NCBI RefSeq assembly: GCF_009720365.1
Contig: NZ_WBZD01000042.1
Location: 1 to 64,000, forward strand
Source: Catellatospora paridis
Lineage (GTDB): Bacteria; Actinomycetota; Actinomycetes; Mycobacteriales; Micromonosporaceae
Direction of reading: 5' to 3'
DNA length: 64,000 nt
Shown here: in pieces, positions 33,472-43,379 of the stretch
How positions within the stretch are numbered: position 1 is the first letter of the stretch
How the letters are laid out: every line of letters starts with the position of its first letter
Translations under genes and position numbers: made by a program
The notes under the pieces: generated by a model
The model's database searches: none
What the model saw: the letters and a program-made list of their open reading frames with translations, nothing else
Told to the model about the DNA's origin: nothing

Positions 33472-34634
33472 TTGTTCTCCTTGTGCGCGTCGGTGCGTCG
33501 GGATCGGAGGTACTGCTCCAGGTGTGCCAGCACCTGGCCGAGTTCGGTGAGGACCTGGCGGTTGGTGAACCGCAGCACGGCGAAGCCGTCGAGCTGCAGC
33601 AGCACGTCGCGCCGTCGGTCGTGGGCGAACTTGTGGGGTCCGCGGTGGTCGTCGCCGTCGATCTCGACCGCGCACCGCTCGCCGGGCCAGACCAGGTCGA
33701 TGATGTAGTGCGGGCGGGCCGCGTACCGGCGGTTCCAGACCCGGCCCGCGGCCCAGGCCGCCTGCACCAGCGCCGCCTCCAGCGCGGTCTCGGCGGCGCT
33801 GTCCGCCCGCGGGCGACCCTCGACCGGCGGATACGTCAGCGTCGCCGGGGCGGGCCCGATGGCCGGACCGTCGCCTGCCGCGACGTCGCCTGCCGTGTCG
33901 CCGCCCGACGTGGCGACCAGCTCCACGACATGCTCGGGCAGCCGCACCGGGTACGCCGTGACGCGTCCCGCCGCGGGCAGGTCGGCTCCGGCCAGCCACA
34001 CCGTGAAGCCGCCGTGCGCGGCCAGCCACTCCCCCGCGGCGGCCAGTGCCCGCTGCCGCCCCGGGTCCAGCCCGTGGGGCACGTCGACCAGCAGCGCCGC
34101 GCCCGCCCGCCGGTAGCTCTCGGCGACGACCCGGGCCAGCCCGGCCGCGCGCACCTCGGGGGCGAAGCGGACCGCGATCGGCCTTCGGCGTGCTCCGCCA
34201 TCCGCCGACTGCCGCTCGACACCGGGCCGGGCCGCCTCCCGCTGGGCGGCGGACTCGGAACCCGGCACCGGGGACCCTTGCCGGTCGCGCAGTGCCTGCT
34301 CGGCGAGGTCGGCGAGGAACGGGCCGAAGTGGCGGGTGGTGGCGGCCAGCTCCAGCGCCAGGGCGCGCACCGCGGGCACGCCCGCCCCACCCGGCCCTTC
34401 GAGGTGCTCGGCCGCGGGCAGCCAGGCCGGGAACAGCCGCAGCGCGGCCGCCTCCAGCTCGTCCAGGGCGCAGGCGACGACCTCGGCGGCGGTCGCCGCC
34501 AGCGGGGGGCGGAAGGTCACCACCGCGGGTGCGTCGGCGGGCAGCGGGGTCAGCGCGAGCTCGATCACCTCCGTGGACGCGCCCCGCAGGCGGGTGACCC
34601 GGCCTGCCGGCGTATGCGTCCAATGTGGTGTCAT
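33468..34634 (-). CDS. Protein with C-terminal DUF559/Vsr-like PD-(D/E)xK endonuclease domain
   Basis: 388 aa from ATG 34634. The N-terminal ~280 residues are Ala-rich and unrecognised, with a central part (YRRAGAALLVDVPHGLDPGRQRALA) that may be a Rossmann-like fold. The C-terminal ~90 residues look like the DUF559/very-short-patch-repair-like nuclease fold: ETALEAALVQAAW, YIIDLVWPGERCAVEIDGDDH, then DRRRDVLLQLDGFAVLRFTNRQVL. Asp and Glu-Ile-Asp fit the metal-binding PD-(D/E)xK positions. It is the first gene of the operon with the winged-helix and dual-ATPase genes, so it is the probable effector or strand-cutting component. Nuclease activity is inference. Confidence 0.82.
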   Translation of the reverse strand: MTPHWTHTPAGRVTRLRGASTEVIELALTPLPADAPAVVTFRPPLAATAAEVVACALDELEAAALRLFPAWLPAAEHLEGPGGAGVPAVRALALELAATTRHFGPFLADLAEQALRDRQGSPVPGSESAAQREAARPGVERQSADGGARRRPIAVRFAPEVRAAGLARVVAESYRRAGAALLVDVPHGLDPGRQRALAAAGEWLAAHGGFTVWLAGADLPAAGRVTAYPVRLPEHVVELVATSGGDTAGDVAAGDGPAIGPAPATLTYPPVEGRPRADSAAETALEAALVQAAWAAGRVWNRRYAARPHYIIDLVWPGERCAVEIDGDDHRGPHKFAHDRRRDVLLQLDGFAVLRFTNRQVLTELGQVLAHLEQYLRSRRTDAHKENK

Positions 34635-34704
34635 GCCCAGAGATCTCCCAGCTGCGACTCCTGGTGATTCTGTCGCTGCACTGGGTAGACGGCAACCCGA
34701 CATT

Positions 34705-34730
34705 CGGCCCGAGACAACGCTGTCGGGCCG
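34705..34730 (-). terminator. Hairpin separating the upstream gene from the three-gene operon
   Basis: CGGCCCGA at 34705-34712 pairs with TCGGGCCG at 34723-34730; a GACA/TGTC inner stem is an alternative. It lies 20 bp after the stop at 34750 and suggests that the upstream gene is a separate transcript. Confidence 0.6.
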
Positions 34731-34749
34731 TGAAGACTGCCGGTTCGTC

Positions 34750-35640
34750 CTATCCCGAACCGGTGGACAGCTGTCCGATGAGCGCGCGCGACCACGGCTG
34801 AGCCATCGCGGGCTCACCGGTCATCGCGCGAACCAGCGCCCGCCGCGCCCGCCCCGAACGACCTAGTTCGACCAGCGCGAACGCCTCGGCCAGGGCGAGC
34901 CGGGTCGACTCGTCCCGCTGCGGGCCGGGCGCCTGCGCGAGCCAGTGCGGCGGCTGGAACGTCCGGGTCAGCTTTACCTGACTGTCGCCGAGGTAGGACC
35001 ACACCCACGCGTCGAGCGACACGTTGCGCACCGATCGCGCGGGCAGCTCGCGGGTCCAGTCGGCGTGCTGCTGCCAGCGCCAGGTCTTCGGACTGGTGGC
35101 GCGGCGCGAGGTGACCCCGACGAACCGCAGCTTCTGCCGGATCACCCCCCACGGCTCCCGCTCGCGCTCGATCCACGACCGCAGCAGCGCGTAGAGCTCA
35201 CCGAAGGTGTCCCCGCCGTGGACGACGTCGACGAAGGCCACCGGCCGGGCACGCCGGGCGAGCGCGTGCGGGCTGAGGCCCAGCTGGTCGAGGATCAGGC
35301 GCGCCTGCGCCAGCTGCGGTCCGCTGATCCGCCTCGGCCGGAACCGGCGCCCGTCCCACCGGCCGCCGGCGTTGAAGGACAGCGGCAACCGGTGCGTGCG
35401 GTCCCGCCAGGAGGTGCCCGCCAGCGCTCCGCCCAGCAGGTCGTACATCGAGTCCAGGGACCGGCCGACGAAGATCAGGTCGGCGTCGCCGCTGCGGGCG
35501 ATGACCCGGCCCGTGCAGGCGAGCAGGTCGTCGGCATACCACAGCGGCGGCGGCTCGACCCCGTCGAGCAGTCGCCCGATCTGGTCCGGGGTCACCACGT
35601 CCCAGCGGAAGGGCAGGTTCGGCGCATGCACGGCGGCCAT
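34750..35640 (-). CDS. Unrecognised protein with phosphoribosyltransferase-like motif
   Basis: 296 aa from ATG 35640. I do not recognise a named family. DADLIFVGRSLDSMYDLLGGAL and, later, PVAFVDVVHGGDTFGELYALL resemble respectively the first glycine-rich strand and the PRPP-binding loop (hydrophobics, acidic residues, G-G-x-T) of type I phosphoribosyltransferases. The C-terminal part is rich in Trp, Arg and Leu without clear motifs. It has no signal peptide or membrane helix. It precedes the nuclease/ATPase operon on the same strand by 115 bp with a hairpin between, so a functional link is possible but not shown. Confidence 0.7.
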   Translation of the reverse strand: MAAVHAPNLPFRWDVVTPDQIGRLLDGVEPPPLWYADDLLACTGRVIARSGDADLIFVGRSLDSMYDLLGGALAGTSWRDRTHRLPLSFNAGGRWDGRRFRPRRISGPQLAQARLILDQLGLSPHALARRARPVAFVDVVHGGDTFGELYALLRSWIEREREPWGVIRQKLRFVGVTSRRATSPKTWRWQQHADWTRELPARSVRNVSLDAWVWSYLGDSQVKLTRTFQPPHWLAQAPGPQRDESTRLALAEAFALVELGRSGRARRALVRAMTGEPAMAQPWSRALIGQLSTGSG

Positions 35641-35742
35641 GTTAGGCGCGGCGGCCACGCGCGGCACCCCGGTTTCCGCCCAGCCCGATCTCCCGAGGAT
35701 TACCCTGAAATCGGACGAAATTCTACGGTGGAGATGTCCGGT

Positions 35743-38550
35743 ATGAATCCGGTCCATGGGCTGTACGGTCGGCGCGCCGAGTGCGACATGCTCGACCGGC
35801 TGCTGGAGGATGTCCACGAGGGCAGGCACGCGGTCCTGGTGGTACGCGGTGAGCCCGGCGAGGGCAAGACCGCACTGCTGGACTATGTGGCCGATAAAGC
35901 AGCGAATAGTCGAATCATCCGGATATCAGGCGTGCAGCCGGAGATGGAATTGGCCTACGCGGGCCTGCATCAGCTCTGCATGTCGATGCTCGACCACATC
36001 GACGGCCTGCCGGTGCCGCAGCGTGACGCGCTGCGCAGCGCGTTCGGGCTCGCCGAGGGGTCTGCCCCGGATCGTTTCCTGGTGGGGCTGGCGGCCTTGA
36101 CCCTGCTGTCCGAAGTGGCGGACACCCGGACACTCGTCTGCCTCGTCGACGACTTCCAGTGGCTGGACCGGGCCTCCGCGCAGGCCCTGGCCTTCGTCGC
36201 GCGACGGCTGATGGCCGACCCGATCGCCCTGGTGTTCGTGGTGCGTACCACCGACGGCGAACCTGAGCCCGATGACGGTGAGCTGGTCGGCCTGCCGGAA
36301 CTGACCCTGACGGGGCTCGATGATCGCGACGCGCGCTCGCTGCTGGCGTCGGCGATCCCCGGACCGCTGGACGAGCGCGTCCGCGAGCGGATCCTGGAGG
36401 AGTCCCGCGGCAACCCACTGGCCCTGCTGGAGTTGCCGACCGACCTCACTTTGCCGGAACTGGCCGGCGGATTCGGCTTGCCCACGAGTCGGTCGCCGAC
36501 CAGCCGGACCAGCCGGATCGAGCGGTGCTATCTGCGCCGCCTAGGCACACTGCCCCCGCAGACCAGGCAGTTGCTGCTGGTGGCCGCCGCTGACCCGGTG
36601 GGTGATCCGGCCCTGCTGTGGCGTGCCGCAGCCGGCCTGGGCCTTACCACCGATGCGGCGGCGCCGGCGGAGGCGGCCAGGTTGCTCACGGTGGGCACCC
36701 GGGTGCGTTTCGCCCACCCGCTCGTGCGCTCCACCGTCTACCGGTCCGCGTCGCCGGACGAGCGGCAACGGGTGCACCTCGCGCTGGCCGAGGCGACCGA
36801 TCGCCAGGTGGACCCGGACCGGTACGCCTGGCACCTCGCGGCCGCGACGGCGAGTCCGGACGAATCGGTGGCCGAGGACCTGGAGCGCTCAGCCGCGCGG
36901 GCGCAGTCCCGCGGCGGCGCCGCGGCCGCCGCGGCGTTCCTGCGGCGGGCCGCCGAACTCACGCCCGACCTCAGCCTGCGGGGCGGGCGGGCCGTGACCG
37001 CCGCCCAGGCGGCGTTCACGGCCGGAGCGTTCGACATGGCCTACGAGATGCTCTCCACAGCACAGATGAGTCCACTCGACCGGCTCCAGCAGGCGCGGCT
37101 GGAACGCCTGCGCGCGCAGTTGGCGTTCGCCCTCAGCCGTGGCAGTGACGCGCCGGGCCTGCTGCTGCACGCCGCCCAGCGGCTGACCCCGCTCGGCCTC
37201 CCGCTGGCTCGGGAGACCTATCTGGAGGCGCTGATGGCGGCGATCTTCGCCGGTGCCGGGCGGCTGGAACCCGAGTTCGGGGCGCGTGCGGTGGCCGAGG
37301 CTGCTCGCTCGGCACCCGCCGAACCCGGCTCCCTGGATCCCGTGGACCTCCTGCTCGACGGACTGTCGGCACAGTTCACCGAGGGATACGCCGCGGCGGC
37401 GCCCACCCTGCGGCGGGCGCTGGAGGCCCACTGGACCAGCACCGAGGGCCTCACCTGGGTCTGCCTGACCGCATCGCTGGTCGCGGCGGAGTTGTGGGAT
37501 AACGCGGCATGGCTGGACCTGCTCGACACCCAGGTCAAGGCGGCCCGTACGGCGGGGACGCTGAACCGGCTGCCGCTGGCGCTGGACTATCTCGGCAGCT
37601 ACTACGTCCAGGCGGGAGACTTCACCGCCGCGGCGGCATTGATCGAGGAGGCCGCCGCATTCGACGCCGCCGTCCGGGTGGCACCCCCGCCCTACACGCC
37701 GACCATCCTGGCCGCTTGGCAGGGCGACCAGCCCCGCACCGCGAAACTGACCCAGGACGGCATCCAGGACGCATTCCCCCGGGGGGAGGGCAGCGCTCTC
37801 GTGCTGACGGAGTACGCCGGCGCAGTGCTGGACAACGGGCTGGCCCGCTACTCCTCCGCGCTGGGCGCCGCACAGCGGGCGACCGCCGGTGACAATCTGG
37901 TGGCCCGGTCGTGGACGCTGCCGGAACTGGTCGAGGCCGCCGCCCGGGCGGAGCGGCCGGGCATCGCGGGGCAGGCGCTGGAGGAGCTCACCGAGCGGAC
38001 GCAGGCCAGCGGCACGCAGTGGGCGCTGGGCACCGAGGCCCGTTCGCGAGCGCTGCTGAGCGAGGGCGCGGCGGCCGAGGAGCTCTACCGGGAGGCGATC
38101 CACCGGCTGACGGCCTGCCACATGAACGCGCACCTGGCCCGGGCGCATCTGGTGTACGGGGAATGGCTGCGCCGCGAGAACCGCCGGGCGGACGCCCGCG
38201 AGCACCTGCGCCGCGCCCACGACATGCTCACGCTCATGGGCGCCGAGGCGTTCGGCGAGCGCGCCCGCAACGAACTGCTGGCGACCGGTGAGACGGTCCG
38301 CAGGCGCACCGCGGATTCGGCGCTCGATCTGACGCCGCAGGAGGCGCTGATCGCGTCACTGGCCCGGGACGGGCGCACCAACACCGAGATCGGGGCCGAG
38401 CTGTTCATCAGCCCCCGTACGGTCGAGTGGCACCTGCGCAAGGTGTACACCAAGCTGGCCATCAACTCGCGCCGGGAGCTGCGCGACGCGACGATCGACG
38501 CCGGGCTCGACACGGTGTGGGTGCCTTCGCAAGCCGGTTCACCCGGCTGA
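35743..38550 (+). CDS. LuxR family regulator of the LAL type (AAA ATPase plus HTH)
   Basis: 935 aa from ATG 35743, GGTGGAG ending 9 nt upstream; an ATG at 35734 is too close to it. The N-terminal AAA domain has YGRRAECDMLDRLL, Walker A GEPGEGKTALLD (36-47) and Walker B VCLVDDFQWLD (~130), followed by GNPLALLELP. A long helical TPR-like region spans the middle. The C-terminal LuxR HTH is LTPQEALIASLARDGRTNTEIGAELFISPRTVEWHLRKVYTKL. These large ATP-binding regulators control secondary metabolism or carbon use. It diverges from the PRTase-like gene; its target is not apparent. Confidence 0.93.
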   Translation: MNPVHGLYGRRAECDMLDRLLEDVHEGRHAVLVVRGEPGEGKTALLDYVADKAANSRIIRISGVQPEMELAYAGLHQLCMSMLDHIDGLPVPQRDALRSAFGLAEGSAPDRFLVGLAALTLLSEVADTRTLVCLVDDFQWLDRASAQALAFVARRLMADPIALVFVVRTTDGEPEPDDGELVGLPELTLTGLDDRDARSLLASAIPGPLDERVRERILEESRGNPLALLELPTDLTLPELAGGFGLPTSRSPTSRTSRIERCYLRRLGTLPPQTRQLLLVAAADPVGDPALLWRAAAGLGLTTDAAAPAEAARLLTVGTRVRFAHPLVRSTVYRSASPDERQRVHLALAEATDRQVDPDRYAWHLAAATASPDESVAEDLERSAARAQSRGGAAAAAAFLRRAAELTPDLSLRGGRAVTAAQAAFTAGAFDMAYEMLSTAQMSPLDRLQQARLERLRAQLAFALSRGSDAPGLLLHAAQRLTPLGLPLARETYLEALMAAIFAGAGRLEPEFGARAVAEAARSAPAEPGSLDPVDLLLDGLSAQFTEGYAAAAPTLRRALEAHWTSTEGLTWVCLTASLVAAELWDNAAWLDLLDTQVKAARTAGTLNRLPLALDYLGSYYVQAGDFTAAAALIEEAAAFDAAVRVAPPPYTPTILAAWQGDQPRTAKLTQDGIQDAFPRGEGSALVLTEYAGAVLDNGLARYSSALGAAQRATAGDNLVARSWTLPELVEAAARAERPGIAGQALEELTERTQASGTQWALGTEARSRALLSEGAAAEELYREAIHRLTACHMNAHLARAHLVYGEWLRRENRRADAREHLRRAHDMLTLMGAEAFGERARNELLATGETVRRRTADSALDLTPQEALIASLARDGRTNTEIGAELFISPRTVEWHLRKVYTKLAINSRRELRDATIDAGLDTVWVPSQAGSPG

Positions 38551-38766
38551 CAGGGTCACCGGGCGCCCCTGGAATCGGACACCCGGGCCGAATCCGGGAC
38601 GGGGCCCGGTCCCGGCCCGGGTACCCGGGAAACCGACCAGTGCCCCTCGACCGGGGTTGCGCACCGGCTCGACCGCACTGCCCGGGACGCGATAGTTGGG
38701 CATGTCCTCGCCGAGGAGGACGTCCGGCGGAACCCGCCGAGCTTGCCCGACAGGAGCCTGCACGTG

Positions 38767-39621
38767 ATGACCTACGACCCGATGACCTCCTTCCCCAGCA
38801 CCGCCGATGCCTACACGCTGGGACCGCCTGCCGGCGATGGACCGGCCGACCCGGCCCGCGTGGCCGGCCGCACCGTCGCCCAGGCCGTCGCCCACGGCGA
38901 GTTGCGGCTGCTCTACCAGCCCATCGTGCGGGTCGCCGATCGCGCGGTGGTCGCGGTCGAGGCCCTGGTGCGCTGGCAGCACCCGACGCTGGGCCTGATC
39001 AGCCCCGACCGGTTCCTGCCCGCCGCCGAGCACGGCGGTCACCTGCCGCTGCTCGACCGCTGGGTGCTGGATCGCGCCTGCCGCGACATGGTCGAACTCG
39101 ACGCCGCGCTGGGTGAGGCGGTGCCCGCCCACGTCAACGTCAACCTGTCCGCGCCGACCCTGGCGACCGACTTCACCGAACTGGTCACCGCCGCCCTGCG
39201 CCGCGCCGGGCTGGCCGCGCGGCGGCTGCGGCTGGAGCTGTCCGAGGGCGCCGACCTGAAGACGCTCATCGACGCCCGGCCGCGGCTGGAGAAACTGATC
39301 GAGCGCGGCATCGGGGTGGCGCTCGACGACATGGGCGCGGGCGCGACCGACCTGCGCTACCTGTCCCGCCTGGCCATCCAGGGCATCAAGATAGACAAGG
39401 AGTTCGTGGCGGGCATGCTGCACAACCCGCGTGATCACGCCATCGTCCGGATGCTCGCCGAACTGGCCCGGAGCCTCGGCCTGCACGTCACCGCCGAAGG
39501 CGTCGAGACCGGCGACCAGTTCGCCGCCCTGGCCCGGTTGGGCGTGTCCTATGCGCAGGGCTACCACCTCGCCATGCCGCTCACCCTCGCCGCGCTGACC
39601 GGCACTCTGCTCGCCGCGTGA
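38767..39621 (+). CDS. EAL domain protein (cyclic-di-GMP phosphodiesterase or degenerate relative)
   Basis: 284 aa from ATG 38767; GTG 38764 just before it is equally placed relative to AGGAG. It contains the EAL signature as VEALVRWQHP, then NVNLSAPTL, LELSEGAD, VALDDMGAGATDL (in place of DDFGTG), IKIDKEFV and TAEGVET. Most metal- and substrate-binding residues (E of EAL, N, the DD pair, K, E of EGVE) are retained, while the loop-6 motif is changed (DDMGAG), which can weaken activity. There is no GGDEF or sensor domain and no membrane segment, so it is a soluble stand-alone EAL protein. Confidence 0.9.
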   Translation: MTYDPMTSFPSTADAYTLGPPAGDGPADPARVAGRTVAQAVAHGELRLLYQPIVRVADRAVVAVEALVRWQHPTLGLISPDRFLPAAEHGGHLPLLDRWVLDRACRDMVELDAALGEAVPAHVNVNLSAPTLATDFTELVTAALRRAGLAARRLRLELSEGADLKTLIDARPRLEKLIERGIGVALDDMGAGATDLRYLSRLAIQGIKIDKEFVAGMLHNPRDHAIVRMLAELARSLGLHVTAEGVETGDQFAALARLGVSYAQGYHLAMPLTLAALTGTLLAA

Positions 39622-39635
39622 ACGGCGGTCCCGCC

Positions 39636-39663
39636 GGCGGCGGGGTGCCGACCGCCCGCCGCC
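39636..39663. terminator. Bidirectional hairpin between convergent genes
   Basis: GGCGGCGGG pairs with CCCGCCGCC (9 bp, 10-nt loop), between the EAL gene and the convergent large gene. Confidence 0.6.
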
Positions 39664-39685
39664 GCACGCCGTGGCCGCTCCTGCC

Positions 39686-42600
39686 TCACTCCTCGAAGTA
39701 GTGCACGGCCGACGGTCGCGGCGCGTCCGGCAGCTGCCGCAGCACGGCCGTCACCCCGGCGAGCAGTTCGAGCTGCTCGGGCACCTGGATCGACACCCAT
39801 TCCGGGGCCAGTCCGGCGACGACCGGCAGCAGCCCGTGCGCGACGGGCACCCACTGCTCGTACACCCGGCCGGCCTTCTCGCTGCGGTAGGTGGCCGCCC
39901 GGTAGGCGCTGCCGTCCGGGAAGGACAGCTCCAGCCACAGCCCTTCGGCGAACCGGGCCGCCGCGGACCCGGCGGGCGCGTCGTGGGCGAGGTGCACCCG
40001 CAGCCGGTACGGCGAGACCGGGAAGAACTGCCCGGTGCCGAAGATTCCCAGGTGGTATCGGTCGACCTTGGCGGAGCGGGCGATCGGGTCGAGATCGTGG
40101 GCGTCGATCACGTAGCCCTCGTCGGGGCAGAACGGCGTCACCGCCAGGTATTCCAGCACCCGGGTGAAGGCGTCGATCTCCACGTCGAAGGTCACCGGCC
40201 CCTCGGCGGTGGCCACGGCGACCCGCTGCGACAGGTAGCGGGTGCCCTTGCCGAAGAAGCCGTACTGGAAGCGCACCAGCGGGAAGGCTCGCCGAGCGCG
40301 GCAGCGGTGACGGGATGCCCGGCGGCGCGCCGGGCCTCGGGCCGGTAGGAGCCGATCGCGTCCTCGCGCGCGGGCAGCCGTTCGGCCAGCTCCGCCGCCT
40401 GGGCGCGCAGCTCCCGCAACCGTGGTGCGAACTGCTGCCGCCGGGTCTCGTACAGATCCTTCGGCCGCCGTTCGAAGCGGCTGCGGCGCTCGCCGGTGTG
40501 CCGGCGGATGGTCTCGAAGTCGGCCGGGTCGGGCAGCACCGCGCCCATGGCCGGGGCGACCCGCCGCGCGATCTCCTCGCTTACGTACAGGTAGCGGTCG
40601 TCGTCGTGGGTGCTGTCCGGTTTGGACCAGCGGAACCAGCGCCGGTGGGCGTGGTCGAGGGCCGACCGGGTGGGCCAGTCGACCATCGTGTACCACTTGG
40701 CATCGTCATCGGCCGCGGCGTACAACCGGATCCGTTCGGGTGCGAGCCGGGCCGCCTTCGCGCTCCAGCCCCGGCCGCTGGCGGTCACCCTGACCAGCTG
40801 GTAGCCGCGCTCGGTGAGCTGTGCGTAGACCCGCTCGGCGGTGAACGGCTCGGTGTCGAACACCAGCGCGATCTCCTCGCCGAACGACACCCGCGCCACG
40901 TACCGGTAGCCGGTGAGCTGCTCGACCCGCTCGCTGAGCCGCGTGCCCGGCGACCGGTGCGGCGCGGCGGGCCGGCGCGGGGGCGGCTGCTCCTCCGGGG
41001 CCGCCTGCTCCAGGCAGAGCAGCTGCCGTCCGGTGGTCAGCAGGTAGAGCCGGCGGTCGGCGGCGGTCATCGCCCGGATGCCGAATCCTTCGTCGCCGAG
41101 GTCCGCGGGGTAGCGGTCCGGGCGGGCGCCGCCGTCGCCGAGCAGGTCCTCCAGCCGCACCTCCCAGCACAGCATGCCGTCGGCGGCCACGGCTCGCACG
41201 GCGGTGCCGGCGGCGTGGTAGGTCAGCGCACCGGCCCGGCACTCGGCCTGCACGACGAGACCGTCGTGCGAGCGCAGCGGCGGCGGCGCGGGAACCGGGC
41301 CGGGCGACGGACGGCCGGAGACCTCGGCGTCGGTGATGACGTCGACCTGGTACGGCAGGTCGAACGACTCGGCGTGCACGGTGCGGTCGGCGTACCCGAG
41401 GAGACGGCCGTGGCCGCGGCGGCGGGTGCGGCCGCTGTCCGGGTCGTACGGCTGGTGGCCGCGCTGGCCGTCGCGCCAGACGAGCAGCCCGTGCCCGTTG
41501 ACGATGATGCCGGGCGGCGCGTCGGCGGGGTTGCCGTGCTCGGTGTGCGCGACCTGCCAGCGCAGCACGGGCACGCCGCTGATCGGCGTGAGGTCGGCGT
41601 CGCCGGCCGGCCAGCGTACGGTCGCGCCGATCGGCCACCGGCAGCCGCTGTCGGCCGTGGCCTGCCAGGCGGCGGCGAGCCAGTCGGCGGGCAGGCCGTG
41701 CCGCGCCCCGTGCAGCCCGAGCGCCCGCAGGCCTTCGGCCAGGTCCGGCTCGGCCGCGAACGCGCCCTCCCAGGGGTTGCCCAGCAGCCGCCCGTTGACC
41801 TCGCGCACCGCGGCGGCGGCCCGGCTCGCGGCGCGACCGCACAGCACCGCCGCGTAGGCCAGCAGGTCGCCGTCGTCCTCCTGCGGATGCACGTGGCACG
41901 CCGACACGACCCGGTCCGGCTCGACCGGCTCCGGCAGGGCTGCCGCGACCTCCCGGGCGAGCCTGCCGCGGTGGGTGCGGTAGGGGTCGGCCTTGTCCGC
42001 GGCCGTGGTCAGCACCCGCGACAGGTAGCGGGCCAACTGCTCGGCCGACGCCGGGTAGAGGCGGCCGAGCAGGTCGTCGGACGGCGGCGCGGTCGGTTGC
42101 CGCGGGGCGAGCACACCGGCCGCACCGAGACTGCGGTGACCGCCGGAGCGGGGCGTCGGTGGACCGCCCAGGTCGGTCAGCAGCGCGGCGCGGTCGTGCT
42201 GGAGATGCCGGGCGGCCACGGCCAGCACGGTGTCGTCGTCGATGCCCGGGAACAGGTAGCCCAGGGCCACCCCGCCCGCCCACTGCGCGTCGACCAGCAG
42301 CCGTGCGGTCGTGAGCAGCCCGGCATCGGTCTCGGCGTCGGCCGCGTGCGCGGCGGCCGTGACGGCCCGGCACCGCGCCAGCGCCAGATGTGCCCAGTCC
42401 AGCGCGGGCCGGCTGTCGGTGGGGCGGCTGCGCCGGGTGACCGGCGGTTCCGGCACGGGCGGGGCCGCTCCCTCCGCCACGGTCCGGGCGGCCGGGTCGG
42501 CCAGGGCGCGCAGCTCCTGCATGCGCCCCCAGAGCGCGTCCGCGCGCGCGACGAGGGCGGCGCAGCGGCCGGACCGCTGCACCGGGGTGAGTGCCGCGAC

Positions 42601-43338
42601 CGCCTGGGCCAGCGCCTGCTCCCAGCCGGACTCGGCCGCGGGCGTGGGACCGGCGGGCCGGATGTCCGCCGGCGGCGGGCCGGGGTCGACGTCGAGCACG
42701 GGCGGCTGCCCGCCGCGGCGCAGCGCGCGGATCACGGCCAGCGGCCAGGCCCGGGCGTTGGTGAGCCGCCGGTGCAGGGCGGGGTCGCAGCCGGCGGCCG
42801 CGTACAGCTCAGCGGTGACCTCCCGCCAGCCGACGCCGGTCGTGTACCGGTCGATGACCTGCTCCTGCAGGCCTTTCGCGCCCGCGCCGAGCCGGTGCTG
42901 CAGGGCGAGCCGCCGCTGCGGGACGGTCCACCCCGCCGTGTCGGCGTGTTCGCGCAGCCTGCTCGCCGACGCGGCCAGCCGCAGCGCGTGGCCGCGCAGG
43001 CGCAGCAGGGCGATCGTCTCCCGGCCGGGCGGTCCGGCGGCCCGCAGGATGACCGGTTCGGCCGGGTCGGTGCCCGTGTACCAGGTACGCAGCGCATCGG
43101 CGGCCACCCGCAGCGGGTGGTCCGGGGCGAGCACCGTGCCCAGGCGGAGCCGGTCGGCGCGTTCGGCGGCCGGGTGCAGTTCGGCGACGGTGTGCCGCAG
43201 CCAGCGGTCGAACTGCGCGGGGTCGAGTTCCAGCAGCAGGTTCGCCAGGTCGTCGGCGCCGGGCTCGGGCGCCCCGGGGTAGGGCGTGGCCGCCCGTTCG
43301 GCGATCAGCCGGTCGACGCCTGCCCACTCCCCCGCCAT
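39686..43338 (-). pseudogene. Very large unrecognised protein gene interrupted by a one-base frameshift
   Basis: Reading starts at ATG 43338 (MAGEWAGVDRLIAER) and is open for ~1017 codons to about 40288. Coding character then continues in the next frame (FPLVRFQYGFFGKGTRYL) to a stop at 39686, adding ~199 codons. The two frames join if one base is missing near 40286. The product would be ~1217 aa. The N-terminal two thirds are Ala/Arg-rich and helical; the region around residues 640-800 has WxVxLED and LYLLTTGRQLLCLE stretches like beta-propeller blades. I recognise no family. It may be a sequencing error, a recent mutation or a real pseudogene; coding quality on both sides argues that the full gene was functional recently. 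Confidence 0.75.
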
Positions 43339-43379
43339 CGCGGCAGTGTAACGATCACGCGCCAGGGCCGGCGCGGTCG

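Noticed and set aside
34634-35829. Including the PRTase-like gene as a confirmed fourth member of the ATPase/nuclease operon
   Set aside because: A 115-bp gap with a terminator-like hairpin separates it, unlike the 4-nt overlaps of the other three genes, so it is reported separately.
40280-40296. Programmed ribosomal frameshift as explanation of the frame change
   Set aside because: No X-XXY-YYZ slippery heptamer and no strong stem at the right distance; a one-base loss or sequencing error is simpler.
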